Origin: Bacteroidota bacterium
GTDB lineage: Bacteria; Bacteroidota; Ignavibacteria; Ignavibacteriales; Ignavibacteriaceae
Assembly: GCA_022573715.1 (NCBI GenBank)
Contig: JACZTL010000006.1
Coordinates: 54,547 to 118,546, forward strand
Direction: 5' to 3'
DNA length: 64,000 nt
Made by a program: the position numbers and the translations under genes. Positions 9,369 to 18,138 of the stretch are shown here, piece after piece (positions within the stretch are counted from its first letter, which is position 1; each line of letters opens with the position of its first letter). The notes under the pieces are model-generated. The model had not been told where the DNA came from. It saw only the letters and a list, made by a program, of their open reading frames with translations, and made no database searches.

Positions 9369-9397
9369 TTGACAAGTGCACATTTGTTCACTATATT
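9369..9397 (+). promoter_or_regulatory. lexA promoter, sigma70 type
   Basis: TTGACA (9369-9374) and TATATT (9392-9397) are separated by exactly 17 bases, an almost perfect housekeeping promoter. The predicted start near 9404 gives a leader of under 20 bases before the ATG at 9422. The -10 element lies inside the large inverted repeat that should be the LexA operator. Confidence 0.75.
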
Positions 9398-9418
9398 TAT
9401 AGTAAACAAATGTACACT
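9375..9418. promoter_or_regulatory. Candidate LexA operator (20-bp arms)
   Basis: AGTGCACATTTGTTCACTAT (9375-9394) and ATAGTAAACAAATGTACACT (9399-9418) form an inverted repeat with 18 of 20 positions complementary and a 4-base spacer. It covers the promoter spacer, the -10 element and the start site, so binding would shut off lexA. Autoregulation by LexA is known across bacteria; the motif itself is read from this sequence. Confidence 0.7.
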
Positions 9419-9421
9419 ATT

Positions 9422-10063
9422 ATGAAAAAAAAATTAACTGAGAGACAACAAGAAATATTAGATTTCATACAGAAATTCAAAGAATTGAATGGATTTCCTC
9501 CAACATTAAGAGAAATGGGAAAAAATTTTGATATTGCTTCTACTTTTGGTGTTAAGAGGCATATAGATGCACTGGTAAAAAAAGGTTATATAAGTGTCGA
9601 AAGTAATACAAGCCGAGGAATATCAGTACTTTTTGAGCAAAATACACTAACATCAAATTCAACTTTAAATAATTCTAAAGAGATCCCCGTAGTCGGGCGA
9701 GTAGCAGCAGGCATACCAATTACATCATATGAAAATCTTGAAGGAACTGTTGTTATAGATTCTTCGTTTTTTAAAATAGACCAGGAAGATAGTTTTGCAC
9801 TAAGAGTAAAAGGTGATAGTATGATTGAAGCAGGTATTATTGAAAACGATTTACTTTTGATCACTCCACAACAAACTGCTAACAATTCTGATATTATAGT
9901 TGTCATGGTTGATGGAGAAGTTACCGTTAAAACATTTATGAAAAAAGATAATAAAGTAATTTTAATTGCTGAGAATAAAAATTACATACCAATAGAGATA
10001 AATTCTGAACAAGATTTCAGTATAATAGGTAAAGTAAAAGGAGTGCTAAGATGGTTAAGTTAA
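9422..10063 (+). CDS. lexA: SOS repressor LexA
   Basis: A 213-residue repressor. It has an N-terminal winged helix (KKKLTERQQEILDFIQ ... PTLREMGKNF) and a C-terminal S24 peptidase domain with the Ala96-Gly97 self-cleavage site in VAAGIP, catalytic Ser133 (GDSM) and Lys170 (VTVKTF). DNA damage activates RecA, which triggers self-cleavage and derepression. The frame is open back to 9290, but that region contains the terminator, promoter and operator, so the ATG at 9422 is the start. The next gene begins inside its last 13 bases, suggesting an operon under the same operator. Confidence 0.95.
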   Translation: MKKKLTERQQEILDFIQKFKELNGFPPTLREMGKNFDIASTFGVKRHIDALVKKGYISVESNTSRGISVLFEQNTLTSNSTLNNSKEIPVVGRVAAGIPITSYENLEGTVVIDSSFFKIDQEDSFALRVKGDSMIEAGIIENDLLLITPQQTANNSDIIVVMVDGEVTVKTFMKKDNKVILIAENKNYIPIEINSEQDFSIIGKVKGVLRWLS

Positions 10064-10326
10064 AAAATTATGAAAATACAAAGTCGGAAATATTTATTAC
10101 CGCCGTTAGAGAAAGACATGAGGTTAAGTTTCTTTATAATTTAAGGACTATTATCATTCATCCATATTATATATCTAAAGATAAATATGGTCAAAAAGTT
10201 GTATATGGAAAATTATCAAACTCTCAGGTAATAGATAAATTTAAATTTAAATATATGGCAAACATTAAAATTTTAGACGATAAAAAATTTTCGCCAATAA
10301 TTCCGATTATATCAATGGTAAGTTAA
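10051..10326 (+). CDS. Small WYL-like protein in the lexA operon
   Basis: A 91-residue protein whose ATG overlaps the end of lexA. The pattern ERHEVKFLYNLRTIIIHPYYISKDKYGQ, then KVVYGKL and IDKFKFKYMANIKIL, resembles the SH3-like beta-barrel of WYL domains: a run near EVKFLY, then the characteristic proline, then the final domain strand. There is no helix-turn-helix. WYL domains sense ligands or nucleic acids in DNA-damage and defence regulators. The assignment is from pattern similarity only and should be tested with a profile search. The overlap implies co-expression with LexA. Confidence 0.6.
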   Translation: MVKLKNYENTKSEIFITAVRERHEVKFLYNLRTIIIHPYYISKDKYGQKVVYGKLSNSQVIDKFKFKYMANIKILDDKKFSPIIPIISMVS

Positions 10327-10343
10327 AAAGATGAGGTAAGGTT

Positions 10344-10778
10344 ATGATAAAAGAAGAAATAAAAAGAAAGCACATTGATCTTTTGGTAGAAGATTTTTGG
10401 AGATTGGGTTACTTAACAGTAAGTAGAAAATTCGGAACATATTTACCTGACCCTCAAAAAGTCGGTAAATATTCTATTGATGTTATTGCTAGGTATAATA
10501 AAAATTTTGCAATTGGTCTAACTTTAAATGATGAAGATATAAATAGATCCGATTTAATGGATATGATAAGTTTTTTAGCAACAAGAAAAACCAAATTCAC
10601 TAATAAAAGAGTTATGCTGTTTTTAGGTGTTGTACCTGACTACTATCAGAAAATAAGAATACTTTTAAGTTCTCTGGGAGATAGTGTAAGAAAAAATATT
10701 AAGTTATTTAATTTAAATGAAAGACAAGTAAGTTCCAGGCACCTAAGTAAGATGCAAACCAGGCTGTTTGTATCTTAG
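10344..10778 (+). CDS. PD-(D/E)XK-fold-like protein, apparently inactive
   Basis: A 144-residue protein, 17 bases after the WYL-like gene, with GAGGTAAGG as a good Shine-Dalgarno sequence. The predicted order helix (KRKHIDLLVEDFWRLGY), strand, strand with Asp (KYSIDVIAR), strand (FAIGLTLN), helix (DLMDMISFLATRK) and strand (KRVMLFLGVV) matches the restriction-endonuclease-like core. The usual E-x-K on the third strand is replaced by GLTL, so a nuclease active site is not visible. It may bind DNA or a partner. I do not recognise the family. Its place third in the lexA operon suggests a DNA-damage role. Confidence 0.6.
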   Translation: MIKEEIKRKHIDLLVEDFWRLGYLTVSRKFGTYLPDPQKVGKYSIDVIARYNKNFAIGLTLNDEDINRSDLMDMISFLATRKTKFTNKRVMLFLGVVPDYYQKIRILLSSLGDSVRKNIKLFNLNERQVSSRHLSKMQTRLFVS

Positions 10779-10791
10779 CAAAGTGATTATT

Positions 10792-10830
10792 AATTCTAAT
10801 AGTCTTAATAGCTTATCAATTAGAATTTTA
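10792..10830 (+). terminator. Weak hairpin after the lexA operon
   Basis: AATTCTAAT (10792-10800) pairs with ATTAGAATT (10819-10827) across an 18-base loop, followed by TTTA. It is A/T only with a short tail, so a weak terminator at best. Confidence 0.35.
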
Positions 10831-10878
10831 TACTTGAAATTATAGAGAAATTTCTTATTTATTACAGTATTTAAATTC

Positions 10879-10907
10879 TTGACATTCAAACATCTTACCT
10901 TTAATTT
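10879..10907 (+). promoter_or_regulatory. uppS promoter, sigma70 type
   Basis: TTGACA at 10879-10884 and TAATTT at 10902-10907 with a 17-base spacer, about 50 bases before the uppS start. It probably drives the uppS-bamA-skp envelope operon. Confidence 0.6.
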
Positions 10908-10956
10908 TACACGCTTTAACTATATTTTACCTTAATTATTTTTCTTAGGTTTTTAA

Positions 10957-11709
10957 TTGGTATCAGATAAAAAAATATTTGATCAAATTAAGTTATCAGG
11001 TGATATACCGGAACATATTGCCATTATAATGGATGGGAATGGCAGGTGGGCAAAAAAAAGAGGCTTACCGCGTGCTGCCGGGCATAAAAGAGGTGTTGAT
11101 ACAGTTAAAGAAATTACTGAAAGTTGTGCTGACCTTGGGGTTAAATATTTAACTTTATATACATTTTCAACAGAAAATTGGAATAGACCAAAAGATGAAG
11201 TTTCAACATTAATGAGATTACTTTTAAAAAGCTTAAGAGAAAGAGTATCAGAGCTAAATAAAAATAATATACGCCTAACAACAATTGGAGATATAGCTTC
11301 TTTACCTTTTGCGGTCCAAAATGAATTAAGAGAAGCTATAGAAAAAACAAAAAAAAACGATAAGATGACATTAAATCTTGCATTAAGTTATAGTGGACGT
11401 TGGGAACTAATAGAAGCCATAAAAAGTATAGGTAAGTTAATTTCACAAAATAAATTAACAGTTGATGAAATAAATGAAAAAAGCTTGAAAGAGCATCTTA
11501 CCACTAAAAATATTCCCGATCCTGATCTATTAATAAGAACAAGCGGAGAATTTAGAGTAAGTAATTTTTTACTTTGGCAAATTGCGTATACTGAATTTTA
11601 TATATCAGATATGTTTTGGCCTGATTTTAATAAACAACATTTAATAGAAGCCATAAAAAGTTTTCAAAACAGAGAGCGAAGATTTGGCAGAGTTAGCAAT
11701 CAAAATTAA
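10957..11709 (+). CDS. uppS: Undecaprenyl diphosphate synthase
   Basis: A cis-prenyltransferase that makes the C55 lipid carrier precursor used for peptidoglycan and LPS O-units. The 250-residue protein has IIMDGNGRWAKKRG with the catalytic Asp25, and RTSGEFRVSNFLLWQ with the conserved substrate-binding arginines near the C-terminus. The start is a TTG at 10957 with AGG 7 bases upstream; the first in-frame ATG is within the catalytic motif and cannot be the start. It begins the envelope gene block and is followed by bamA after 30 bases. Confidence 0.95.
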   Translation: MVSDKKIFDQIKLSGDIPEHIAIIMDGNGRWAKKRGLPRAAGHKRGVDTVKEITESCADLGVKYLTLYTFSTENWNRPKDEVSTLMRLLLKSLRERVSELNKNNIRLTTIGDIASLPFAVQNELREAIEKTKKNDKMTLNLALSYSGRWELIEAIKSIGKLISQNKLTVDEINEKSLKEHLTTKNIPDPDLLIRTSGEFRVSNFLLWQIAYTEFYISDMFWPDFNKQHLIEAIKSFQNRERRFGRVSNQN

Positions 11710-11739
11710 AGTAAACTAAGAGGGTTAAAGGCTTTAAGA

Positions 11740-14244
11740 ATGCTCAAACACGTACCTAACAAACTGTATAAAATAATCATTCTTTTTATTCTTTTTTTAT
11801 CTGTTATTCCCTCATTTGGACAGACAAAAAAAAATACATATAAGATTTTGGGTATTTCTGTACAAGGAAATAAATCAGCCGATGCAGCTACAATTATTGC
11901 AAACAGCAGTATTAAGGAAGGTGATGAAATATTAGTTCCCGGCGATAAGACCATGAATGCAATTCGCCAACTTTGGAGTCTCAACATTTTTTCTGATATA
12001 CAAATTATAATTGATAAACAAGTTGGAGATGGTGTTTTTCTTTTAATAAAAGTGAATGAATATCCCAGAGTGGAAAAGGTAGTTTATTCGGGAAATGATG
12101 AAATAAACACTGAGGATATTGAAGAATTGAATAATTTTTTTAGGGGACAAATATTAAAACCTCAGGAAATAGGTAGATTTAGAGATAGAATTATTAGACT
12201 TTATGATGAAGATGGATATTTAAATGCAAAAGTTACATCACAAAATTTTGTTTACTTTACGGCAGATACTTCTCAAGACGGTATTATTGTTACCTGGCGA
12301 AATGAAAAAGATTTTGCGGATGAATATAAAGTGGACTATGATTTTGACGACAAAAGAACAATAAATCATCTAATATCTAAAATTAAAGATAGAATTCTAT
12401 TGCGTTTTTTAATTACTGAAAATGATCAAATTACGGTAAGACATATTGTTTTTAAAGGTAATCACGCAATTGATTCAGATGATTTAAAAGATGAAATGAG
12501 TGAAATAAATGAAGCAAAATGGTGGAAATTTTGGAGTGGTTCTAAATATGACCCAAAAGGCTTAAAAAGTGATGAAAAAGATATCGTTAAATATTATATG
12601 GCCCGGGGTTATAGAGACGCCGAAGTATATTCCGATTCATTAATTTTTTCAAATGATAAAAAAGATGTTACTGTTCTCATTAATATTGATGAAGGTCCAA
12701 TTTATCACTTAAGAAATATCACTTGGGAGGGTAATACTATTTATAACGACGATATACTTAATTTTAGATTGGGCTTTAATAAAGGCGATGTTTATGATTA
12801 TGAAAAATTAGAACGAAATTTAAAAGGTAACGAATCACAATCCGATATTTATTCTCTGTATTTAGACAACGGTTATTTAATGTTTAATTTAGAAAAAACA
12901 GAAAATAGAATTCCAGGTGATTCGATAGATGTTTCTATAAGAATGCAGGAAAAAAACAGATTTAGAGTTGGTAAAGTTAGTATTGTCGGTAATGATAAGA
13001 CGATGGACAATGTTATAAGAAGAGAATTATATACAATACCCGATGATTATTTTAACAGGGGTTTGCTGCTCAGAAGTGTTCAGCAATTAGCTAATCTTAA
13101 ATATTTTAATGTACAAAAACTATATGGTCCCGAAGGTATATCCACCGGACTTGCTAACGATAGTACCGTTGATGTAACTTTTAATGTTGAGGAAAAATCA
13201 AGTGATTTCTTAAATGCTTCAATCGGTTACAGCGGTAGTTTTGGTCTAAGCGGCGCAGTAGGTTTTACTTTAACAAATTTTTCACTCGCACATCCTTTTT
13301 CATTAGGCGGCGGACAAATATTAAGTTTTAATTGGCAGTTTGGTGTTGGTACTCTTTTTCGAACTTTTACTATAGGTTTTACTGAACCCTGGCTTTTTAA
13401 TACACCTACCCTTATAGGATTTCAAGTTTTTGATACGCGACAGCAGTTTGTTTTTGACCTAAGACAAACTGGCGGCACAATTACTTTTGGCAAAAGGCTA
13501 AAATGGCCGGATGATTTTTTTAATTTTAGAGGTTTATTTAAATATCAAAGAAATAATGTAATCTCAGGCGGTGGAAATTTCAGAGAAGGTAAAACTCAAG
13601 AATTTACACTTGGAACAACTATTTCGAGAAGAAATGTTGATAATCCTATTTTCCCCTCTTTAGGTTCTAATTTAGTTTTTGATGCACAAATTTCTGGTGG
13701 TCCTTTTTTACCGGGCGATGTTGATTACTTTAAAATTAATTTTAAAACCGAGTGGTATAGAAGATTATTTAATTCAAATAGAGTTACATTATATACATCT
13801 GCTGATTTAGGTTACTTAAAAGAAATTGAAGCTGGAACTCCAATCCAACCTTTTGAATTTTATTTTATGGGTGGTAACGGACTAGTAATAGCAACTACAC
13901 CTTTAAGAGGTTATGTGGATAGATCGATAGGCCCTCAAAATTCAAATGGAAATGTAATTGGCGGAAGAGTTATGACAAGATATACTGCAGAGCTTAGAGT
14001 TGCAGTTACTTTAGAACCAATTCCATTTTATTTACTAGCTTTTGTTGAAGCAGGTAATGTGTTTCAAAATATTGAAACTACTGATCCTTTTGACTTGAGA
14101 CGTTCTGCTGGCTTTGGTGCAAGATTATTAATAAACCCAATTGGTTTAATTGGATTTGATATAGGTTACGGTTTTGATAGAAAAATTGTTGACGGATTTG
14201 CTCCTAAATGGGAATTCCATTTCCAATTTGGTAAAGGATTTTAA
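11740..14244 (+). CDS. bamA: Outer membrane assembly factor BamA
   Basis: The 834-residue core of the outer-membrane beta-barrel assembly machine. A signal peptide (to about residue 28, SFGQ) is followed by five POTRA repeats, roughly 30-445, then a 16-strand Omp85 barrel. The L6 hallmark PLRGY is at 721-725 and the chain ends in Phe (FGKGF), as barrel substrates do. The second POTRA region carries a stretch around DFADEYKVDYDFDDKRTINHL that looks longer than in E. coli. It lies in the usual neighbourhood, upstream of the skp and lpx genes, and is essential in every organism tested. Confidence 0.95.
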   Translation: MLKHVPNKLYKIIILFILFLSVIPSFGQTKKNTYKILGISVQGNKSADAATIIANSSIKEGDEILVPGDKTMNAIRQLWSLNIFSDIQIIIDKQVGDGVFLLIKVNEYPRVEKVVYSGNDEINTEDIEELNNFFRGQILKPQEIGRFRDRIIRLYDEDGYLNAKVTSQNFVYFTADTSQDGIIVTWRNEKDFADEYKVDYDFDDKRTINHLISKIKDRILLRFLITENDQITVRHIVFKGNHAIDSDDLKDEMSEINEAKWWKFWSGSKYDPKGLKSDEKDIVKYYMARGYRDAEVYSDSLIFSNDKKDVTVLINIDEGPIYHLRNITWEGNTIYNDDILNFRLGFNKGDVYDYEKLERNLKGNESQSDIYSLYLDNGYLMFNLEKTENRIPGDSIDVSIRMQEKNRFRVGKVSIVGNDKTMDNVIRRELYTIPDDYFNRGLLLRSVQQLANLKYFNVQKLYGPEGISTGLANDSTVDVTFNVEEKSSDFLNASIGYSGSFGLSGAVGFTLTNFSLAHPFSLGGGQILSFNWQFGVGTLFRTFTIGFTEPWLFNTPTLIGFQVFDTRQQFVFDLRQTGGTITFGKRLKWPDDFFNFRGLFKYQRNNVISGGGNFREGKTQEFTLGTTISRRNVDNPIFPSLGSNLVFDAQISGGPFLPGDVDYFKINFKTEWYRRLFNSNRVTLYTSADLGYLKEIEAGTPIQPFEFYFMGGNGLVIATTPLRGYVDRSIGPQNSNGNVIGGRVMTRYTAELRVAVTLEPIPFYLLAFVEAGNVFQNIETTDPFDLRRSAGFGARLLINPIGLIGFDIGYGFDRKIVDGFAPKWEFHFQFGKGF

Positions 14245-14283
14245 TTATTTATTTTAAAATAAAAAAAATAATAGGTGATAATA

Positions 14284-14805
14284 GTGAAAAAGAACTTAAT
14301 GATAATTGCTGCTATTTTTTTATTTGGAACAGTAGGTCTTGGACAAGTAAAAATAGGTTATGTTGATTCCCAAATAATTCTACAACAGTTACCGGAAGCA
14401 ATTAAAGCACAGGGAGATTTAGATGCTCTTACTAATAAATGGAGTGCACACATTGATAGTTTAACAAAAGAGTTGCAGAATGATTATGCTAAATATCAAA
14501 AGAATGCAAAAAAATATAAGAAAAAAACACTTGAAAGCGAGCAAAAAAAGTTAGTTGCAAAACAAAAAATTATTGATGATTATAAAAATGTTAAGTTTGG
14601 TCAACCAAATGGTGAAATCTATAGAATGAATGATGAAATTTTTGGACCTGTTAAAAAGAAAGTTTATAATGCAATTCAAGACGTAGCCAAAGCTGAAAAA
14701 ATGCAATTTATATTTGACAAAACCGGTAACGCTATTCTATTATACGGTGATCCTAAATACGATGTTACATACAAAGTTCTGGATAAATTAAAAACTGGTA
14801 ATTAA
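14284..14805 (+). CDS. OmpH/Skp-family periplasmic chaperone, first copy
   Basis: A 173-residue Skp-like chaperone that holds unfolded outer-membrane proteins in the periplasm on the way to BamA. A signal peptide ends near GLGQ; the mature N-terminus VKIGYVDSQIILQQLPEA is typical of OmpH, followed by a long charged helix pair and a C-terminal strand (MQFIFDKTGNAILLY). I prefer the GTG at 14284, because the upstream AGGTGAT then serves as Shine-Dalgarno sequence; the GTG at 14275 is within it. A second copy follows after a hairpin. Confidence 0.9.
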   Translation: MKKNLMIIAAIFLFGTVGLGQVKIGYVDSQIILQQLPEAIKAQGDLDALTNKWSAHIDSLTKELQNDYAKYQKNAKKYKKKTLESEQKKLVAKQKIIDDYKNVKFGQPNGEIYRMNDEIFGPVKKKVYNAIQDVAKAEKMQFIFDKTGNAILLYGDPKYDVTYKVLDKLKTGN

Positions 14806-14861
14806 ATTTCAATTTAATATTTTATTTCACGTTTTTAATAGATAAATTCATATTTTAAAAG

Positions 14862-14896
14862 AAAGGGAGAATAAAAAACAATTTATTCTCCCTTTT
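14862..14896. terminator. Strong hairpin between the two skp genes
   Basis: AAAGGGAGAATAAA (14862-14875) pairs perfectly with TTTATTCTCCCTTT (14882-14895) around AAACAA. The T tail is short on either strand. It may attenuate transcription or protect the bamA-skp mRNA end, letting the two skp copies be expressed at different levels. Confidence 0.6.
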
Positions 14897-15024
14897 AAAT
14901 TTTAAATATCTCTTAACATTATATTATCATTTTAATCATGAATTATACATCAGAAATTCTTAGTTTATATTATTGATTCCAAAATATTTTTCTCCTTTAC
15001 CATAACATTAAACAAAGGTAAGTA

Positions 15025-15543
15025 ATGAAAAAATTATTTTCTTTAATCATTATTTTTTTGATAGTCCTATCAAGTTCTTCTCATGCACAATTAAAGATTG
15101 GCTATGTTGATTCAGAGACTATAATACAGAAATTACCCGATGCACAAGATGCCCGTCAGAAACTTGATGATTTGGTAAGCGGTTGGAGAACGGAATTAAT
15201 AAAAATGCAGAGTGAATTAAAAAATAAACAAGCTGATTTTGAAAAGAAGAAATTAATAATGTCTGAAAAAATAAAAAAAGAAAAAAATGATGAACTCTTA
15301 AAATTAGAACGTTCTATTGGCTTGTTCCGAAGCAGGAAATTTGGAACAAGAGGTGAGCTTTACCAAAAACAAGACCAATTTATGAAGCCAATTCAGAATA
15401 AAATTTTTACTGCTATTAAAGAGATTGCCGAAGAAGAAGACCTGGATTTTGTATTTGATAGAACCAGCGATGTTACTTTACTTTATGCTAAAGAAAAATA
15501 TGATATTACAAACTTAGTACTTGAAAAATTAAAATTGGAATAG
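15025..15543 (+). CDS. OmpH/Skp-family periplasmic chaperone, second copy
   Basis: A 172-residue paralogue of the preceding gene. It has a signal peptide ending in SSHAQ, mature start LKIGYVDSETIIQKLPDAQ, a central lysine-rich coiled coil, and the terminal FVFDRTSDVTLLYA strand that matches FIFDKTGNAILLY of the first copy. The ATG at 15025 is preceded by AGGTAAGT. It is separated from the first copy by 219 bases holding a strong hairpin, and followed closely by lpxD. Tandem OmpH genes are common in Bacteroidota and relatives; distinct substrates are possible but unproven. Confidence 0.9.
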   Translation: MKKLFSLIIIFLIVLSSSSHAQLKIGYVDSETIIQKLPDAQDARQKLDDLVSGWRTELIKMQSELKNKQADFEKKKLIMSEKIKKEKNDELLKLERSIGLFRSRKFGTRGELYQKQDQFMKPIQNKIFTAIKEIAEEEDLDFVFDRTSDVTLLYAKEKYDITNLVLEKLKLE

Positions 15544-15549
15544 CAATTA

Positions 15550-16611
15550 ATGGAGATAAAAGTATCACAACTTGCTGAGTTAGTTAATGGGGAAATTGAT
15601 GGAAATCCTAACTTAACAATTACTAATCTTGCCGGAATAGTGGAAGCAAAAAATGGAGATTTAACTTTTCTTTATCTGCCTGCATATGAAAAATATTTTA
15701 AGACTACTAAAGCTTCTGCAATAATTATTAAACATGATTTTCCTAAAATAAGAAAGGATATTACAGCTATAAAGGCTAAAGAACCTGATAAGGCCTTGGC
15801 AAAAATCATTGTTACATATTTTACACCGGAATTAAAAATAACAGGGATAGATAAAACTGCGTATGTAGACGTAAATGCTGTAATTGGAAAAAAAGTTACA
15901 CTCGGCAAAAATGTAGTTATATCAGCTGGTTGTAAAATTGGAAATAACTCAAAAATTCTTCATAATACAGTCCTATTGGATAATGTTGAAATAGGGAGCG
16001 ATACATTAATTTATCAAAACATAAGCATAAGAGAAAACACAAAAATAGGGAACAATGTAATTATTCATTCCGGTACAGTAATTGGCTCTGATGGTTTCGG
16101 CTTTAATCCAGATGAAAAAGGAATTTATCACAAAGTACCTCAGATTGGAAATGTTATAATTGAAGACGATGTTGAACTGGGCTCTAATGTATCAATTGAC
16201 AGAGCTGCTATCGGATCAACAATTATAAAAAGAGGTGTAAAAATTGATAACCTTGTTCAGATAGCTCATAACGTAGCCATTGGGGAAGATACTGTAATAG
16301 CAGCACAGACGGGAATTTCAGGTAGCACTAAAATAGGCAATCATTGCATATTAGCCGGTCAAGTAGGTATAATAGGACATTTAGATATAACCGATAATGT
16401 AATAATTATGGCTCAATCAGGAATTTCAAAATCAATTAAAAAACCCGGCAAATATTTTGGGTATCCAGCAAAGGATTTACATACTGCCTTACGTTTAGAA
16501 GCACACATCAGAAACCTACCTGATTATGCTGAAAAAATTAAAAGCTTAGAAAAAGAGATAAAATCTTTTAAAGAAATGTTAAATAAAAAGAATAATCAAA
16601 ACTTGGAATAA
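15550..16611 (+). CDS. lpxD: UDP-3-O-acylglucosamine N-acyltransferase
   Basis: The third step of lipid A synthesis: N-acylation of UDP-3-O-acyl-glucosamine. The 353-residue protein has the N-terminal uridine-binding domain (about 1-100), a left-handed beta-helix of hexapeptide repeats (about 105-315, for example [20 protein letters not shown]) and a C-terminal helix. The catalytic His is expected in the conserved [19 protein letters not shown]. It begins 6 bases after skp2 and belongs to the same transcript. Length is typical. Confidence 0.95.
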   Translation: MEIKVSQLAELVNGEIDGNPNLTITNLAGIVEAKNGDLTFLYLPAYEKYFKTTKASAIIIKHDFPKIRKDITAIKAKEPDKALAKIIVTYFTPELKITGIDKTAYVDVNAVIGKKVTLGKNVVISAGCKIGNNSKILHNTVLLDNVEIGSDTLIYQNISIRENTKIGNNVIIHSGTVIGSDGFGFNPDEKGIYHKVPQIGNVIIEDDVELGSNVSIDRAAIGSTIIKRGVKIDNLVQIAHNVAIGEDTVIAAQTGISGSTKIGNHCILAGQVGIIGHLDITDNVIIMAQSGISKSIKKPGKYFGYPAKDLHTALRLEAHIRNLPDYAEKIKSLEKEIKSFKEMLNKKNNQNLE

Positions 16612-16644
16612 CAACATTTATCAAGCATTCCACCTCTATATTTA

Positions 16645-16673
16645 TTGTATTTCAGCCCTCATCTTACTATTTT
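16645..16673 (+). promoter_or_regulatory. Possible promoter before lpxC-fabZ
   Basis: TTGTAT at 16645-16650, 17-base spacer, TATTTT at 16668-16673, about 60 bases before the start of lpxC-fabZ. It is a weak match, offered because the 120-base gap breaks an otherwise tight operon. Confidence 0.3.
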
Positions 16674-16731
16674 TAAAAATCAATTTCATCCGTTTATTAA
16701 TGATATTAAAACAAAAAACTAGGCTATGTAA

Positions 16732-18138
16732 ATGTTAGAAAAACAGCATACTATTGCTTCTTCTATTACTTTAAAGGGAATAGGCCTTCACACCGGTACA
16801 TCCTGCAAAATGACATTCAAACCGGCACCTGAAAATTACGGGATTAAATTTGTAAGAGTAGATTTAAACGGTAAACCCGAAATACCTGCAAATACCGATT
16901 ATGTTATTGATGTATCTCGGGGTACAACTCTTGGTTTGGGCGAAGCCAAAGTACACACTGTTGAACACGTATTGGCAGCAATTGTAGGACTTCAAATAGA
17001 TAATTTAATTATTGAACTTGATGGCATTGAACCTCCTGTTGAAGACGGAAGCGCTATGCCTTATGTTAAGGCTCTCCAAAAAGCTGGATTTCAAAAACAA
17101 GATGCTCCAAAAGATTATCTTATTATTGACCAAACTGTAATGTATCACGATGAAAATAATCAAATAGACATAGTTGCTTTACCTTTAGATGATTACAGAT
17201 TAACGGTGATGGTTGATTATCAGAATCCAGCTCTTGGCAGTCAACATACAGGTTTGTTCGATTTGGAGAAGGAATTTGTGAGTGAATTTGCTTCAGCAAG
17301 GACATTCTGTTTTTTAAGTGAAGTTGAAGAACTTACCGATACTGGTTTGATTAAAGGCGGTAATGTTGATAATGCTATTGTAATTGTTGACAAAGATTAT
17401 AATGAAGATGAATTAAAGGAATTAAGAAAAAAAATTGGAATTAAAGAAAAAGTAACAATTGGCAATAACGGTATATTAAATGATAAAAAACTGAGATTTA
17501 AGAATGAACCAGTAAGACATAAATTACTCGATTTGATTGGTGATCTAGCATTGATTGGTGCTCCTATAAAAACACAGATATTAGCGGCACGTCCGGGACA
17601 CAAGGCAAATGTTGAGTTCGCCAAAAAAATTAGAAAACTTTACCAGCAGAAAAAGCTTGAAAAAAAATATCAACTTGTTAAAAAGGAAGGTGTTATTTTT
17701 GATACCGAAGCTATACAAAAAATACTTCCTCACAGATATCCATTTTTATTGGTTGATAGAATTGTTGAATTAGAACTAGATAAAAAAGTTGTCGGAATAA
17801 AAATGGTTACTATAAATGAACCATTTTTTCAAGGACATTTTCCAGGGAAACCGATTATGCCCGGTGTCTTAATTATTGAAGCAATGGCTCAAACAGGTGG
17901 TGTTTTATTATTGAACACTTTTGAAAATCCGGATGATAAGCTTGTATATTTTATGCAAATAAATAATGCTAAATTCAGAAAACCTGTAGTACCTGGTGAT
18001 CAACTTTATCTGGAAGTAAAATTAAAAAACAAAAAAAGCAAAATAGTAATGATGAGCGGGCGAGCTTTTGTAGGCGATGATCTTGTTGCAGAAGCAGATT
18101 TTATGGCGGCTATAGTTGACAGAGAAAATAAAAAGTAA
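16732..18138 (+). CDS. lpxC-fabZ: Fused UDP-3-O-acyl-GlcNAc deacetylase / 3-hydroxyacyl-ACP dehydratase
   Basis: A 468-residue bifunctional protein. Residues about 1-310 are LpxC, the zinc deacetylase that commits to lipid A, with HTVEHVLAAIVG (His79) and HKLLDLIGD (His263, Asp267) as zinc ligands. Residues about 320-465 are FabZ, the fatty-acid elongation dehydratase, starting ILPHRYPFLLVDRI with the catalytic pair His369 (GHFPGKP) and Glu383 (IIEAMAQ), spaced 14 as in FabZ. This fusion is a known hallmark of Bacteroidota and relatives, placing the enzymes that share 3-hydroxyacyl-ACP on one chain. Its stop overlaps the lpxA start by one base. Confidence 0.97.
   Translation: MLEKQHTIASSITLKGIGLHTGTSCKMTFKPAPENYGIKFVRVDLNGKPEIPANTDYVIDVSRGTTLGLGEAKVHTVEHVLAAIVGLQIDNLIIELDGIEPPVEDGSAMPYVKALQKAGFQKQDAPKDYLIIDQTVMYHDENNQIDIVALPLDDYRLTVMVDYQNPALGSQHTGLFDLEKEFVSEFASARTFCFLSEVEELTDTGLIKGGNVDNAIVIVDKDYNEDELKELRKKIGIKEKVTIGNNGILNDKKLRFKNEPVRHKLLDLIGDLALIGAPIKTQILAARPGHKANVEFAKKIRKLYQQKKLEKKYQLVKKEGVIFDTEAIQKILPHRYPFLLVDRIVELELDKKVVGIKMVTINEPFFQGHFPGKPIMPGVLIIEAMAQTGGVLLLNTFENPDDKLVYFMQINNAKFRKPVVPGDQLYLEVKLKNKKSKIVMMSGRAFVGDDLVAEADFMAAIVDRENKK

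Noticed and set aside
9290..9421. 44 extra N-terminal residues for LexA
   Set aside because: The region holds the ilvE terminator, the lexA promoter and the operator; the family N-terminus begins at MKKKLTERQQ.
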